Part shown: piece by piece, positions 25,961-35,221 of the stretch
How the letters are laid out: every line of letters begins with the position of its first letter
How positions within the stretch are numbered: position 1 is the first letter of the stretch
Assembly: GCF_008692195.1 (NCBI RefSeq)
Contig: NZ_RXOM01000032.1
Coordinates: 62,001-126,000, forward strand
Length of the DNA: 64,000 nt
From: Salegentibacter sp. R32
GTDB lineage: Bacteria > Bacteroidota > Bacteroidia > Flavobacteriales > Flavobacteriaceae
Direction of reading: 5' to 3'
Notes under the pieces: generated by a model
Databases searched by the model: none
The model's input: the letters and a program-made list of their open reading frames with translations, nothing else
What the model was told of the DNA's origin: nothing
Translations under genes and position numbers: made by a program

Positions 25961-26500
25961 ATGAAAAAGATATTTTTAACTTTTGTGCTTCTCCTAGGAG
26001 TTGGCCTTAGCAATTACGCTCAAGAAATTGAGTGGATGACGATGAATGAAGCCTTAGAAGCTCAAGAAGAAAATCCGAAAAAGATTTTCATGGACGTTTA
26101 TACTTCTTGGTGCGGACCATGTAAGTTGTTAGATAAAAATACCTTTCAGAATAAAGATGTAGTGAGTTTTATAAATGAAAATTTCTACGCCGTAAAGTTT
26201 AATGCTGAAGGAACAGAAGAAGTAGAATATCAAGATTTTACATACACCAACCCTAATCACGACCCTAACCGAAAAGGAAGAAATAGTCAGCATTTATTTG
26301 CACACGCTCTTAAAATCTCAGGATACCCAAGTATGGTGTTTTTTGATGAAGAGTCGAACGTAATTGCTCCTATTACCGGTTATCATACTCCAAAAGATTT
26401 AGAAATCTATTTGAAGATGATTGCCAATAACGATTACAAAGAGCTAACTACCAATGAAGCCTGGAATGAGTACAAGCAAAATTTTGAAGGTACTTTTTAA
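25961..26500 (+). CDS. Secreted thioredoxin-like protein
   Basis: 179 aa. The signal peptide (about residues 1-20) is cleaved near NYAQ. A thioredoxin fold with the complete active site WCGPC (C51, C54) is preceded by IFMDVYTS, and the cis-Pro segment SGYPSMVFFD is near residue 127. It likely acts in periplasmic thiol-disulphide chemistry. A HxxPxxDPNRKGR-like insertion around residues 95-108 resembles DUF255/DsbD-gamma relatives. It follows the transporter genes by 70 nt, so it may be separately transcribed. Confidence 0.88.
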   Translation: MKKIFLTFVLLLGVGLSNYAQEIEWMTMNEALEAQEENPKKIFMDVYTSWCGPCKLLDKNTFQNKDVVSFINENFYAVKFNAEGTEEVEYQDFTYTNPNHDPNRKGRNSQHLFAHALKISGYPSMVFFDEESNVIAPITGYHTPKDLEIYLKMIANNDYKELTTNEAWNEYKQNFEGTF

Positions 26501-26542
26501 TGAAACTTTAAATGTTGATGTTGAAAAATGTGCTAAGATGTT

Positions 26543-28576
26543 TCAATAATCAATAACGAAAGCTCCCTTTTCTCTCGTGTAGTGAAAAGGGACTTTCTTT
26601 TTTCTACACGTATTTTTCCATCGTTCCACATAAGAAAAATAATTATTTCCATCTACAATCACCTGTTGAGGTTTTATTTCCTGTAATACTTTTTCTAAAT
26701 TAATTTTAGGCGAATTACTTAATAGAACATAATCGGCCTGAATACCTTTTGGTAATTGCCAAATTCCTAAACTATCAATAACCAGTAGATTTTTATGATT
26801 AGGAATTTTATGGAAGTTTCTAAGCTGAAAAGTATCCAATTCACTGGCCAATTCAGTTTTAAAATTTTCTAGGAGGTGGGATTTTTTCAGTGAAGTATTT
26901 TGGTTAGTGAAAACCTTTAACTGCCTTCCTGTTTTATCAACAATGATTGACTTTCGGCTTTTGTGCAATACAAACAACTTTTCCTGTTGATGAATTTCAT
27001 AGAAATCATAGATATAAATACTTTGAAAAATCAACACCGAAATGAGTAACCCAAACATCAATGGTTTCTTTTTGTAGTTGAAAAAAAAGAAGATGAAAAG
27101 AATCGCTACATACAAAGAAAGCATCATTTCCTTCGTGAAATAAATATTTCTGAAAATTAGATTTTCATAGCTAGCGACTTGATGAATAATGAAGAGTAAA
27201 AAATTTAAAGTGCTTCCGTACAATTCATAAAGCAACGGGACTTCTAATTGAATAAAAGAAGCAATAATTATTACAATTCCAAAACCGAGCAGAATAAAAA
27301 GCCAAGGAATGATAAGTAAATTCGCCAATAAGAATAAACCCGGAAACTGGTGAAAATAGAAAATACTCAGCGGTAAAACTCCCACTTGCGCACAAAAACT
27401 TACCAAAAGTACATCGAACAATTTTCTACCCAACCAATTTTGAATATAAAACTTCCGCTTCACTAAAGGTTGAAAGCTAATAATTCCCAACACGGCTAAA
27501 TAACTCATTTGAAAACCTACTGAAAAAATAAGGTAAGTATCATACATCAAGATCACTAAAGCCGAAAGACAAAGCATATTGATGGTGGAGGCTTTTCGTT
27601 TAAATATCAAACCGGCATTTAGAAAGGTAAACATGGTTGCGGCCCTAATTACGGAAGGTGAAAACCCAACCAATAAAGCGAATAGCCAAATGCAGGAAAC
27701 ACTCAATACATATTTAAAATATTTCCCACCTTTTACTTGTTCTAGCGGATTCAGCACAAAATTCAAAATCATTAAAATAATGCCCACGTGCAAACCGGAG
27801 ACCGCTAAAATATGAACCACTCCGGCAGAAGTGAAATCATTATAGATTTCAGCATCTAATTCCTTTTTTTGACCCAGTAACAAAGCAGAAGTCAACGCTA
27901 CTTGATTTTGTGATAACCCGCACTTATTTAAATTCTGAATGATTTTTTGCCGAAAACCAGCAGCCTTTTTCTTCAAAGAAGAAGAATTATTTTCTACTAT
28001 TTCAACAGAAGTATACTCAGTTTTTATTTGTTTAAATACTCTTCTCTTCTTTAAGTATTCTTGGTAATTGAATTGATAAGGATTTAGAGGAGCATAAACA
28101 TCGTTGAGTTTTTCCTTAAAGATAAGTTGGTCTCCAATGTCAAGATTTTCTTCAGTAGAATCTTTTTCCATAGAAAATAAAACTTTTCCTTCCGCTTTAT
28201 GCTGTTTTAAGTTTTCAATTTTGAAGATGTAATTGGCATAATAACGATTCGGCTTAAGCTTTTCAGAAATAGTTCCTTTCACTAAAACTTCTTCAGCCAA
28301 ATTAAAATGTAAATAATGTTGAGGTTGATGTTCCAGTCGTTGAAATTGAACAATCCCAAAACCTAAGCTCACAAAGGAAAGTCCGGTGATGATGGTGTGA
28401 AAAAGAGTAGGAAACAGATGCGATTTGTTATAAAAATAGCTAGCGCAAAAAATCACTAAAATTGAGCATAAGCAGATAGCGGTCAATTTTAGTGGCATCA
28501 AAAATTGAAAACCTAAAATTATACCAAGAATTAGAAGTGGGGTAATGAATAAAATGGGATGATTCATTAACTTCAT
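26543..28576 (-). CDS. comEC: ComEC/Rec2-family DNA uptake protein lacking the nuclease-like domain
   Basis: 677 aa. N-terminal membrane helices and a DUF4131/OB-type domain (about residues 30-190), then the Competence domain (about 220-500) with the signature HILAVSGLHVGIIL and many membrane helices. The C-terminal part after residue 520 is soluble but shows no HxHxDH metallo-beta-lactamase motif, unlike the longer Bacillus-type ComEC. It would form the inner-membrane channel for single-stranded DNA during transformation. The function of the short C-terminal domain is unknown. Confidence 0.85.
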   Translation of the reverse strand: MKLMNHPILFITPLLILGIILGFQFLMPLKLTAICLCSILVIFCASYFYNKSHLFPTLFHTIITGLSFVSLGFGIVQFQRLEHQPQHYLHFNLAEEVLVKGTISEKLKPNRYYANYIFKIENLKQHKAEGKVLFSMEKDSTEENLDIGDQLIFKEKLNDVYAPLNPYQFNYQEYLKKRRVFKQIKTEYTSVEIVENNSSSLKKKAAGFRQKIIQNLNKCGLSQNQVALTSALLLGQKKELDAEIYNDFTSAGVVHILAVSGLHVGIILMILNFVLNPLEQVKGGKYFKYVLSVSCIWLFALLVGFSPSVIRAATMFTFLNAGLIFKRKASTINMLCLSALVILMYDTYLIFSVGFQMSYLAVLGIISFQPLVKRKFYIQNWLGRKLFDVLLVSFCAQVGVLPLSIFYFHQFPGLFLLANLLIIPWLFILLGFGIVIIIASFIQLEVPLLYELYGSTLNFLLFIIHQVASYENLIFRNIYFTKEMMLSLYVAILFIFFFFNYKKKPLMFGLLISVLIFQSIYIYDFYEIHQQEKLFVLHKSRKSIIVDKTGRQLKVFTNQNTSLKKSHLLENFKTELASELDTFQLRNFHKIPNHKNLLVIDSLGIWQLPKGIQADYVLLSNSPKINLEKVLQEIKPQQVIVDGNNYFSYVERWKNTCRKKKVPFHYTREKGAFVIDY

Positions 28577-28608
28577 TACACGATAAAGTTAACGAAAAAT
28601 ATTGAATT

Positions 28609-29124
28609 CTAAAACACCCGTTTCGCCATCACAAAAGCACTATTCCAATAGCGCTCATTTAAAGAAGAAACAATGACCCCTCGCGAAGTGGTTGAATGAA
28701 TAAAATTGACACTGCCGGGAACAAGTTCAACCACCAAGCCAACATGATTAATTACTGCACGATTTTTATTGGTTTGAAAGAACACCAAATCACCTACATT
28801 TATTTCATTTACGTGAAGCATTCGGCCTTCTTTTGCCATTTCACGCGAAACTCTGGGTAACTGAATGTTTTCACTTAAAAAGGAAGTGTAAATGAGTCCG
28901 CTGCAATCCATTCCGCGTTTAGTAGTTCCGCCATATTTGTAACGGGTTCCTTGAAAACCTAAAGCATAATCGGCAATTCGGGTAGCTACAGGAATTGGGT
29001 CGTATCGGTACGAACTACTTTTTTTCACCGGACCGGTGGCGGGAGAATTACCGGCGATTCTTTTTTTACTTCCACAGGAAACAAGACTAATGGTTAATAA
29101 ACAGAGAATAATATATTTATGCAT
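28609..29124 (-). CDS. NlpC/P60 lipoprotein peptidase (C40 family)
   Basis: 171 aa. Lipoprotein signal with lipobox LVSC (C17). The NlpC/P60 domain carries the catalytic Cys in MDCSGL (C74), His in NHVGLVVE (near residue 126) and a polar third residue in HSTTSRGV. Family members cut cell-wall peptides (gamma-D-Glu to diamino acid). The start overlaps the end of lpxB by 8 nt, so it is coupled to the lipid A gene. All catalytic residues present. Confidence 0.9.
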   Translation of the reverse strand: MHKYIILCLLTISLVSCGSKKRIAGNSPATGPVKKSSSYRYDPIPVATRIADYALGFQGTRYKYGGTTKRGMDCSGLIYTSFLSENIQLPRVSREMAKEGRMLHVNEINVGDLVFFQTNKNRAVINHVGLVVELVPGSVNFIHSTTSRGVIVSSLNERYWNSAFVMAKRVF

Positions 29125-30238
29125 CAGATTTAATTTTTTCGTAAATAAGTTGAGCGGTGTTTTGGCTGGCTCCCGTTCCTCCTAATTTTTGTCGAAGTAG
29201 TTGATAATCTTTAAAAAGTTGTTCGCGATGTTTTTCATCTAAAATTTTAGAAAGTTCAGCTTTGAGTTTTTTCACGTTGAAGTCATGCTGAATTAATTCC
29301 TTAACCACTTCTTTATCCATAATTAAATTCACTAAAGAAATATAATCGAGATTTATGACGCGCTTGGCAATTTCATAAGAAATCGTACTTCCTTTGTAGC
29401 AAACCACTTCAGGGACATTAAATAGAGCGGTTTCTAAAGTTGCCGTTCCCGAGGTCACTAACGCAGCGGTGGAGACACTTAGCAAGTCGTAGGTTTTATT
29501 CATAAGTAAAGAAACATTGCTTTTCTTTAAGAAGGGTTCATAAAACTCTTTGTCCTGACTTGGCGCGCCGGCAATGACAAATTGATAATCACTAAAATCT
29601 TTGGTAAGCTGAAGCATGGTCGAAAGCATTTTCGTAATTTCCTGCTTTCGGCTGCCCGGTAATAAAGCAATAATGGGTTGGGGAGTTAAATTATGTTGTT
29701 GTGTGAATTCTTCAAAAGAAATATCCTTTCTATTTTCAATAGCGTCTAATAACGGATGTCCCACAAAATGTACCGGAAACTCGTGTTTTTTCTCGTAAAA
29801 ATCTTTTTCAAAAGGAAGAATGACGTACATTTCATCTACATCGCGTTTAATAGCCTTAATACGGTTTTCTTTCCAAGCCCAAATTTGAGGTGAAATGTAG
29901 TAATGTGTTTTAAAGCCCTCTTTTCGTGCCCATTCTGCAATCCTGAAATTAAAACCCGGGTAATCAATAAAAATAATCACATCGGGCTGATAAGCAGAAA
30001 TATCCTTTTTACAAAACTTAATATTTTTGAAAATCGTCCTTAAGTTAAAAAGAACTTCCACAAACCCCATAAAGGCTAAATCTCGGTAATGCTTTACCAG
30101 TTCGCCACCTTCTTTTTGCATTAAATCGCCTCCCCAAAACCTAAAATCTGCTTTTGGGTCTTGTTGTTTTAAGGCTTTCATTAAGTTGGAAGCGTGCAAA
30201 TCTCCGGAAGCTTCGCCGGCTATGAGGTAATATTTCAT
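29117..30238 (-). CDS. lpxB: Lipid-A-disaccharide synthase
   Basis: 373 aa, GT19 family. Joins UDP-2,3-diacylglucosamine and lipid X to form the lipid A disaccharide at the inner membrane. Signature segments: IAGEASGDLHASNL at the N-terminus, YISPQIWAWKENRIKAIKRD near residue 115, VGHPLLD near 160, LLPGSRKQEI near 193, and the C-terminal SGTATLETALFNVPEVVCYK. Usual length. It lies in a tight minus-strand run surE, small membrane gene, lpxB, NlpC/P60, comEC with 1- to 30-nt spacings or overlaps, consistent with one envelope operon. Confidence 0.95.
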   Translation of the reverse strand: MKYYLIAGEASGDLHASNLMKALKQQDPKADFRFWGGDLMQKEGGELVKHYRDLAFMGFVEVLFNLRTIFKNIKFCKKDISAYQPDVIIFIDYPGFNFRIAEWARKEGFKTHYYISPQIWAWKENRIKAIKRDVDEMYVILPFEKDFYEKKHEFPVHFVGHPLLDAIENRKDISFEEFTQQHNLTPQPIIALLPGSRKQEITKMLSTMLQLTKDFSDYQFVIAGAPSQDKEFYEPFLKKSNVSLLMNKTYDLLSVSTAALVTSGTATLETALFNVPEVVCYKGSTISYEIAKRVINLDYISLVNLIMDKEVVKELIQHDFNVKKLKAELSKILDEKHREQLFKDYQLLRQKLGGTGASQNTAQLIYEKIKSDA

Positions 30239-30239
30239 T

Positions 30240-30521
30240 TTAAGTAAATTTGAAAATCACAATGGCAATGGCTGCTATTAAAGTAGCAATAAGCACTCCA
30301 CGGGAACGATAAGGCTGATTTTTCTTCAAAAAAACAAAAAACGGAAGAAAATTTAAAATGGCTCCCAACGCAATTAAACTTCCTATAAAATCTTCCCGCA
30401 TCGCGTTTTGTAAAGTTTCTTCTAAACTATCTGGAGAAAATGCCATAATGTAAAGATAAATGCCTGCCAGGTTGGCGAATAGACCTACTAATAATCCTAT
30501 GAAAATTTCTTTTTTAATCAT
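30240..30521 (-). CDS. Small membrane protein between surE and lpxB
   Basis: 93 aa with three predicted membrane segments (about residues 6-27, 46-64 and 74-92). It overlaps the surE end by 8 nt and ends 1 nt before the lpxB start, so it is certainly translated in the operon. I recognise it only as a conserved hypothetical found at this place in flavobacteria. No function can be assigned. Confidence 0.8.
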   Translation of the reverse strand: MIKKEIFIGLLVGLFANLAGIYLYIMAFSPDSLEETLQNAMREDFIGSLIALGAILNFLPFFVFLKKNQPYRSRGVLIATLIAAIAIVIFKFT

Positions 30522-31296
30522 TCAAACTCCAAGTATTTAATTCTTTAATCGTATGATGGGCGGTTAAATCAAATTGTACCGGAACTACTGAAACATAGCC
30601 ATTTTCCAAAGCCCATTCATCGGTATCTTCACCGCCGTCTTCATTTACAAATTCACCGGTTAACCAATAATAATCACGACCTTGCGGATTGGTACGTTTG
30701 TCAAACTCTTCTACCCAATGTGCTTTAGCTTGGCGGCAAACCTTGATGCCTTTTATCTCTTTTTCCTCTAGTTTAGGTAAATTCACATTTAATACGACTC
30801 CATCGGGCAATCCGTTTTTAAGGACTTGCTTAGTAATGGCCTTTACAAATTTGGTGGTCGGCTCAAAATCTGCGGTTAGCGAATAATCCAATAAAGAAAA
30901 ACCAATGGCAGGAATCCCTTCCGTTCCTGCTTCTACCGCAGCACTCATCGTACCGGAATAAATCACATTGATGGAAGAATTGGATCCATGGTTAATTCCG
31001 CTCACACACAAATCAGGCTTTCGGTGTAGAATCTCTTGCGTGGCAATTTTCACACAATCTGCCGGCGTACCCGAGCAACTGAATTCCTGATGTTTTTCCG
31101 TTTCTTTCAATTTTACGGGATCGCAATATAAATTGTCGTTGATGGTGATGGCGTGACCCATTCCACTTTGAGGGCTGTCGGGTGCTACCACCACTACATC
31201 ACCAAGTTGTTTCATTAGTTTAATTAAATGCCTGATTCCGGGGGCGGTAATCCCATCATCATTAGTCACTAAAATAAGGGGCTTCTCTTTGCTCAT
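30514..31296 (-). CDS. surE: 5'/3'-nucleotidase SurE
   Basis: 260 aa. Survival protein E, a metal-dependent nucleoside monophosphate phosphatase. Metal-binding N12-D13-D14 in LVTNDDG near the N-terminus, PDSPQSGMG around residue 40, and SGINHGSN near residue 100 are all present. Usual length. First gene of the minus-strand surE-lpxB operon. Cytosolic enzyme. Confidence 0.95.
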   Translation of the reverse strand: MSKEKPLILVTNDDGITAPGIRHLIKLMKQLGDVVVVAPDSPQSGMGHAITINDNLYCDPVKLKETEKHQEFSCSGTPADCVKIATQEILHRKPDLCVSGINHGSNSSINVIYSGTMSAAVEAGTEGIPAIGFSLLDYSLTADFEPTTKFVKAITKQVLKNGLPDGVVLNVNLPKLEEKEIKGIKVCRQAKAHWVEEFDKRTNPQGRDYYWLTGEFVNEDGGEDTDEWALENGYVSVVPVQFDLTAHHTIKELNTWSLND

Positions 31297-31524
31297 AAAG
31301 AATTTTTTATAGAGCTAAAATAAGCATTTATCACACAATCTATAAGATTTTTAAGGATATTCAATAGCTTCGTATTATCTTTATTTTATGATTTTAAGTT
31401 GAAAAAAAATACTATTTTTAAACTTTTGCCGAAGCTCAGTTTAAATTATCTGCTAAAAAAAATTAAACTGGCATAATTTTAGGATAGTTGACAGAAGAAA
31501 TTGCTAATGAATTTAAATAGATTT

Positions 31525-33660
31525 ATGAAAAGGAATTATAAAATTTTCTTACTCGGATTACTACTGGCAGTCGCCTCTTGTAGTTTTACCACGAAAGAAT
31601 TTGATGCAGATTCAGATAAAGATGAAGTTCTTGTCGAGCTTATTTCATTTGTACTTAGCAGAGGTCATTACGACCCGAAAGATATTAATGATGATTTTTC
31701 TGAAAAGGTGTACGACGATTTTTTGAGTGATTTGGATCCTCGAAAAAGATATTTTTTACAAGAAGACCTCGACAGTTTTAGTGTTTATAAAGACAAAATT
31801 GACGACCAGATTCAAGATCATAAAATTGAGTTTTTCTCGGTTACCTATGATAAGTTTCAGCAACGTCTTGACGAAGCAGAAACTTACTATCCAGAAATTC
31901 TAGCGAAGCCTTTTAACTTTAATAGTAAAGAAGAAATCAATACCGATTACGATAATTTGGATTATGCGTCTTCAAAAGAAGAATTAAAAGAGCGTTGGAG
32001 AATGCAATTGAAATTTGCCACCTTGAGTAATTTTTACGATTTAAAACAAGAGCAAAAAGCAAAAGCTGAAGATGATGAAAACTTTCAGCCAAAGTCTGAT
32101 GAAGAATTAGAGAAAGAAGCACGCGAGATGACAAAAACTGCTTTAGATGAATCTTTTGATATTCACGATGATTTAGAGCGTAAAGATTGGTTTTCTATCT
32201 ATTTAAATGCCATTGTTGAAGAGTTTGACCCACACACTTTTTATTTCGCGCCAAGAGATAAAGAACGTTTTGATATTCAAATGTCAGGAAGTTTAGAAGG
32301 TATTGGAGCTAGACTTCAAAAGAAAATGGATAATATTTCAGTAGTAGAGATTATTTCCGGTGGTCCTGCTTGGAGAGGTGAAGAATTAGAAGTAGGGGAT
32401 TTAATTCAAAAAGTAAAACAAGAAGATGAAAAAGAGCCGGTAAGTATCATAGGAATGCCTATAGATGATGCGGTAGATTTAATAAAAGGTCCAAAAGGGA
32501 CTAAAGTGACACTTACCGTGAAAAAAGTAGACGGAACTGTAGAAGACATTACTATTGTAAGAGATGTGGTAGAGATTGAAGAAACCTATGCAAAAAGCAC
32601 GATGGTAAAACAAAATGACCATAATTATGGGTTAATTAACTTACCACGTTTTTATTTTGATATGGAAGATTCCAGTAGAAGAACAGCCGCCAGTGATATT
32701 AAAGATGAAATCATTGCTTTGAAGAAAGAAAATATGGATGGTTTAGTACTGGACCTTAGAAATAACGGTGGTGGTTCTTTAGCTACTGTGATTGATATTG
32801 CAGGTTTATTTATTGAAGAAGGGCCTGTGGTTCAGGTAAAATCTGGAAATGGAGAGCGTGAAATACTAACAGATGATGACGATGAAATCCTTTGGGACGG
32901 ACCGTTAGTAATTTTAGTAAACGAACTTTCTGCATCGGCGTCAGAAATTTTAGCGGCAGCGATGCAAGACTATAAAAGAGCGGTAATTATCGGAAGTAAG
33001 CAGACCTATGGAAAAGGAACGGTACAAAATGTAGTGGACCTTAACCGTTGGATGAGAAACAGCGATTTAGGAGATATGGGAGCGTTAAAAGTAACTACCC
33101 AAAAGTTTTATAGAATCAATGGAGGTTCTACGCAATTAGAAGGTGTAAAAAGTGATGTAGTCGTGCCAGACCGTTACAGTTACATTGATATTGGAGAAAG
33201 GGATATGGAAAACCCACTTCCTTGGGATAAAATTGAGCCTGCAGATTATGAAGTTTGGGACGGCTATAAAGATTTTGACAAAGCTCTGGAAAACAGTAAA
33301 AAACGAATGGCAGAAAGCACGCAACTTCAATTAATTGATGAAAGTGCAAAATGGATTAGTGAGCAACGTAAAAAGGATGTTTATCCGCTAGATTATGAAG
33401 CTTACTCGAAAGAAATTACAGAAAATGAAGAGCAAGCTAAGAAGTTCGATTCCATTACTGAATACAAAACAGATTTAAGTTTTTCATCTTTACCAAAAGA
33501 AGAAAAGATGTTTACTCAAGATACAACTTTACAAGAAAAAAGAGTTCGTTGGCACGAAAGCTTAAGCAAAGATGTGTATGTAGAAGAAGCAATTCACGTA
33601 TTGGATGACTTGAGAAAGTCAAGCATGAAAAAATCTGAGTGGGCAAATATTAAAAACTAA
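31525..33660 (+). CDS. prc: Tail-specific carboxy-terminal processing protease (S41A)
   Basis: 711 aa from the start at 31525, chosen because it gives a normal lipoprotein signal (AVASC, C19); in-frame starts at 31501 and 31507 would add up to eight residues. Domains: N-terminal helical part, PDZ (about residues 245-335), S41 peptidase with LSASASEILAAAMQDYKRAVIIGSKQTYGKG containing the Ser-Lys dyad, and a C-terminal DUF3340-type region. It degrades periplasmic proteins from the C-terminus. Gene spacing to the permease that follows is 1 nt. Confidence 0.92.
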   Translation: MKRNYKIFLLGLLLAVASCSFTTKEFDADSDKDEVLVELISFVLSRGHYDPKDINDDFSEKVYDDFLSDLDPRKRYFLQEDLDSFSVYKDKIDDQIQDHKIEFFSVTYDKFQQRLDEAETYYPEILAKPFNFNSKEEINTDYDNLDYASSKEELKERWRMQLKFATLSNFYDLKQEQKAKAEDDENFQPKSDEELEKEAREMTKTALDESFDIHDDLERKDWFSIYLNAIVEEFDPHTFYFAPRDKERFDIQMSGSLEGIGARLQKKMDNISVVEIISGGPAWRGEELEVGDLIQKVKQEDEKEPVSIIGMPIDDAVDLIKGPKGTKVTLTVKKVDGTVEDITIVRDVVEIEETYAKSTMVKQNDHNYGLINLPRFYFDMEDSSRRTAASDIKDEIIALKKENMDGLVLDLRNNGGGSLATVIDIAGLFIEEGPVVQVKSGNGEREILTDDDDEILWDGPLVILVNELSASASEILAAAMQDYKRAVIIGSKQTYGKGTVQNVVDLNRWMRNSDLGDMGALKVTTQKFYRINGGSTQLEGVKSDVVVPDRYSYIDIGERDMENPLPWDKIEPADYEVWDGYKDFDKALENSKKRMAESTQLQLIDESAKWISEQRKKDVYPLDYEAYSKEITENEEQAKKFDSITEYKTDLSFSSLPKEEKMFTQDTTLQEKRVRWHESLSKDVYVEEAIHVLDDLRKSSMKKSEWANIKN

Positions 33661-33661
33661 G

Positions 33662-34783
33662 TTGCGGTTGAATACAACTTCCAACTCATTAAGTCAATTA
33701 GCGCTTCAGAGGTTTAAAAAAAACTTCTGGGGCGTTTTAAGTTTTTGGTTCATCGTGTTGTGTTTTTTAATGGCAATTTTTGCCTATGCATTAGCACCTG
33801 ATGATTCAGAAAATGCCAATCAAATGCATTTGCCTATACATTCCAAAGCTCCGGGTTTTGAAGTGACAATGCTTCATCTCCCCAATCAAAATCATTCCGA
33901 AGAAAAATCTTGGTTCAGTCAATTGTTTTTTGGGAAGCAATTTACCGGAACAGAAATTCCTATCAATAAGTATTCATTTAGTGAAGATGAATTAAAGATA
34001 ATTACCTACAATGAAGGTGAAATTGAAGGTTTGGAGAAATCGTATGCTTTAGCTGAAACTTTTCCGGGAGCTACTTCAGCCGAAGAAATCAAAGAAAAAT
34101 ATATTCAACAAAAAACATTTCTTTTAGGAACCGATAAATACGGAAGGGATTTGTTAAGCCGAATGATTATCGGGATAAGAATCTCTTTATCCATTGGCTT
34201 TGTAGCTGTTTTCATTTCTTTGGTCATTGGGATGAGTTTAGGAGCTATTGCCGGTTATTTTGGAGGAAAAATAGATGCTGCGATTATGTGGTTAATTAAT
34301 GTAACATGGTCCATTCCCACATTACTTTTGGTAATTGCAATTACGTTGGCATTAGGGAAAGGCTTCTGGCAAGTTTTTATTGCCGTAGGCTTAACGATGT
34401 GGGTAGAGGTGGCTAGGGTAACCCGCGGACAAGTAATGAGTGTAAAAGAAATGCAGTACGTAACCGCTGCAAGAGCTTTGGGTTTTGGAAATACCAGAAT
34501 CATTATCAAACATATTATCCCAAATATTTTAGCGCCCATCATTGTGATTTCTGCGGCTAATTTTGCCGCTGCCATTTTAATAGAAAGCGGATTGAGTTTT
34601 TTGGGAATAGGAGCACAACCACCCATGCCTAGCTGGGGTGCAATGATTAAAGATCATTACAGTTATATTATTTTAGGAAAACCTTATTTAGCCATTATTC
34701 CCGGCTTGGCGATTATGAGTTTGGTAATGGCGTTTATGCTAATGGGAAATGCTCTCCGCGACGCACTCGATGTGAAGGCATAA
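33662..34783 (+). CDS. ABC transporter permease (OppC/DppC type), TTG start
   Basis: 373 aa. The OppC N-terminal helix is at about residues 24-45, followed by a large periplasmic insert (about 50-150) and a BPD_transp_1 domain. The EAA loop is seen as AARALGFGNTRIIIKHIIPNILAPI. A possible start is TTG at 33662, 1 nt after the protease stop; the first in-frame ATG would remove most of the first membrane helix. It would be one half of a peptide/nickel-type importer channel, but no OppB, ATPase or binding-protein gene is next to it. In flavobacteria OppC-like genes often stand apart from their partners. Confidence 0.85.
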   Translation: MRLNTTSNSLSQLALQRFKKNFWGVLSFWFIVLCFLMAIFAYALAPDDSENANQMHLPIHSKAPGFEVTMLHLPNQNHSEEKSWFSQLFFGKQFTGTEIPINKYSFSEDELKIITYNEGEIEGLEKSYALAETFPGATSAEEIKEKYIQQKTFLLGTDKYGRDLLSRMIIGIRISLSIGFVAVFISLVIGMSLGAIAGYFGGKIDAAIMWLINVTWSIPTLLLVIAITLALGKGFWQVFIAVGLTMWVEVARVTRGQVMSVKEMQYVTAARALGFGNTRIIIKHIIPNILAPIIVISAANFAAAILIESGLSFLGIGAQPPMPSWGAMIKDHYSYIILGKPYLAIIPGLAIMSLVMAFMLMGNALRDALDVKA

Positions 34784-34831
34784 TTTTTTATATACCACAA
34801 TATTTAATTATCTTCACTAAAAAAAGAAACT

Positions 34832-35221
34832 ATGGCATCTATCTTCACTAAAATTATTAACGGAGAAATCCCCAGTTATAAAGTTGCAGAAACCGACGAT
34901 TTTTTCGCGTTTTTAGATATTAATCCAAATTCAAAAGGGCATACGCTTTGTATTCCAAAAAAAGAAGTTGATAAGATTTTTGATTTAGAGGAAGAAACCT
35001 ATATGGGTTTAATGCAATTCTCCAGAAAAGTAGCGTTGGCTATTAGAAAAACGGTCGATTGTAAAAGAGTAGGGATGTCAGTCATCGGGTTGGAAGTGCC
35101 GCACGTACACGTTCATTTAATTCCGCTGCATACGATGGAAGATGCCCGTTTTCAGCAAAAAACAAAACTCTCTGGTGACGAAATGGAACAACTGGCAAAA
35201 GAAATTGCAGCAAACTTTTAA
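34832..35221 (+). CDS. HIT-family nucleotide hydrolase
   Basis: 129 aa. Complete HIT motif HVHVHLIP (HxHxHxx) near residue 91 and the N-terminal FTKIINGEIPSYKV typical of HINT-like proteins. It hydrolyses purine nucleotide phosphoramidates or related AMP-linked compounds. It stands alone on the plus strand; its stop overlaps the convergent histidine kinase gene by 4 nt. Confidence 0.92.
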   Translation: MASIFTKIINGEIPSYKVAETDDFFAFLDINPNSKGHTLCIPKKEVDKIFDLEEETYMGLMQFSRKVALAIRKTVDCKRVGMSVIGLEVPHVHVHLIPLHTMEDARFQQKTKLSGDEMEQLAKEIAANF

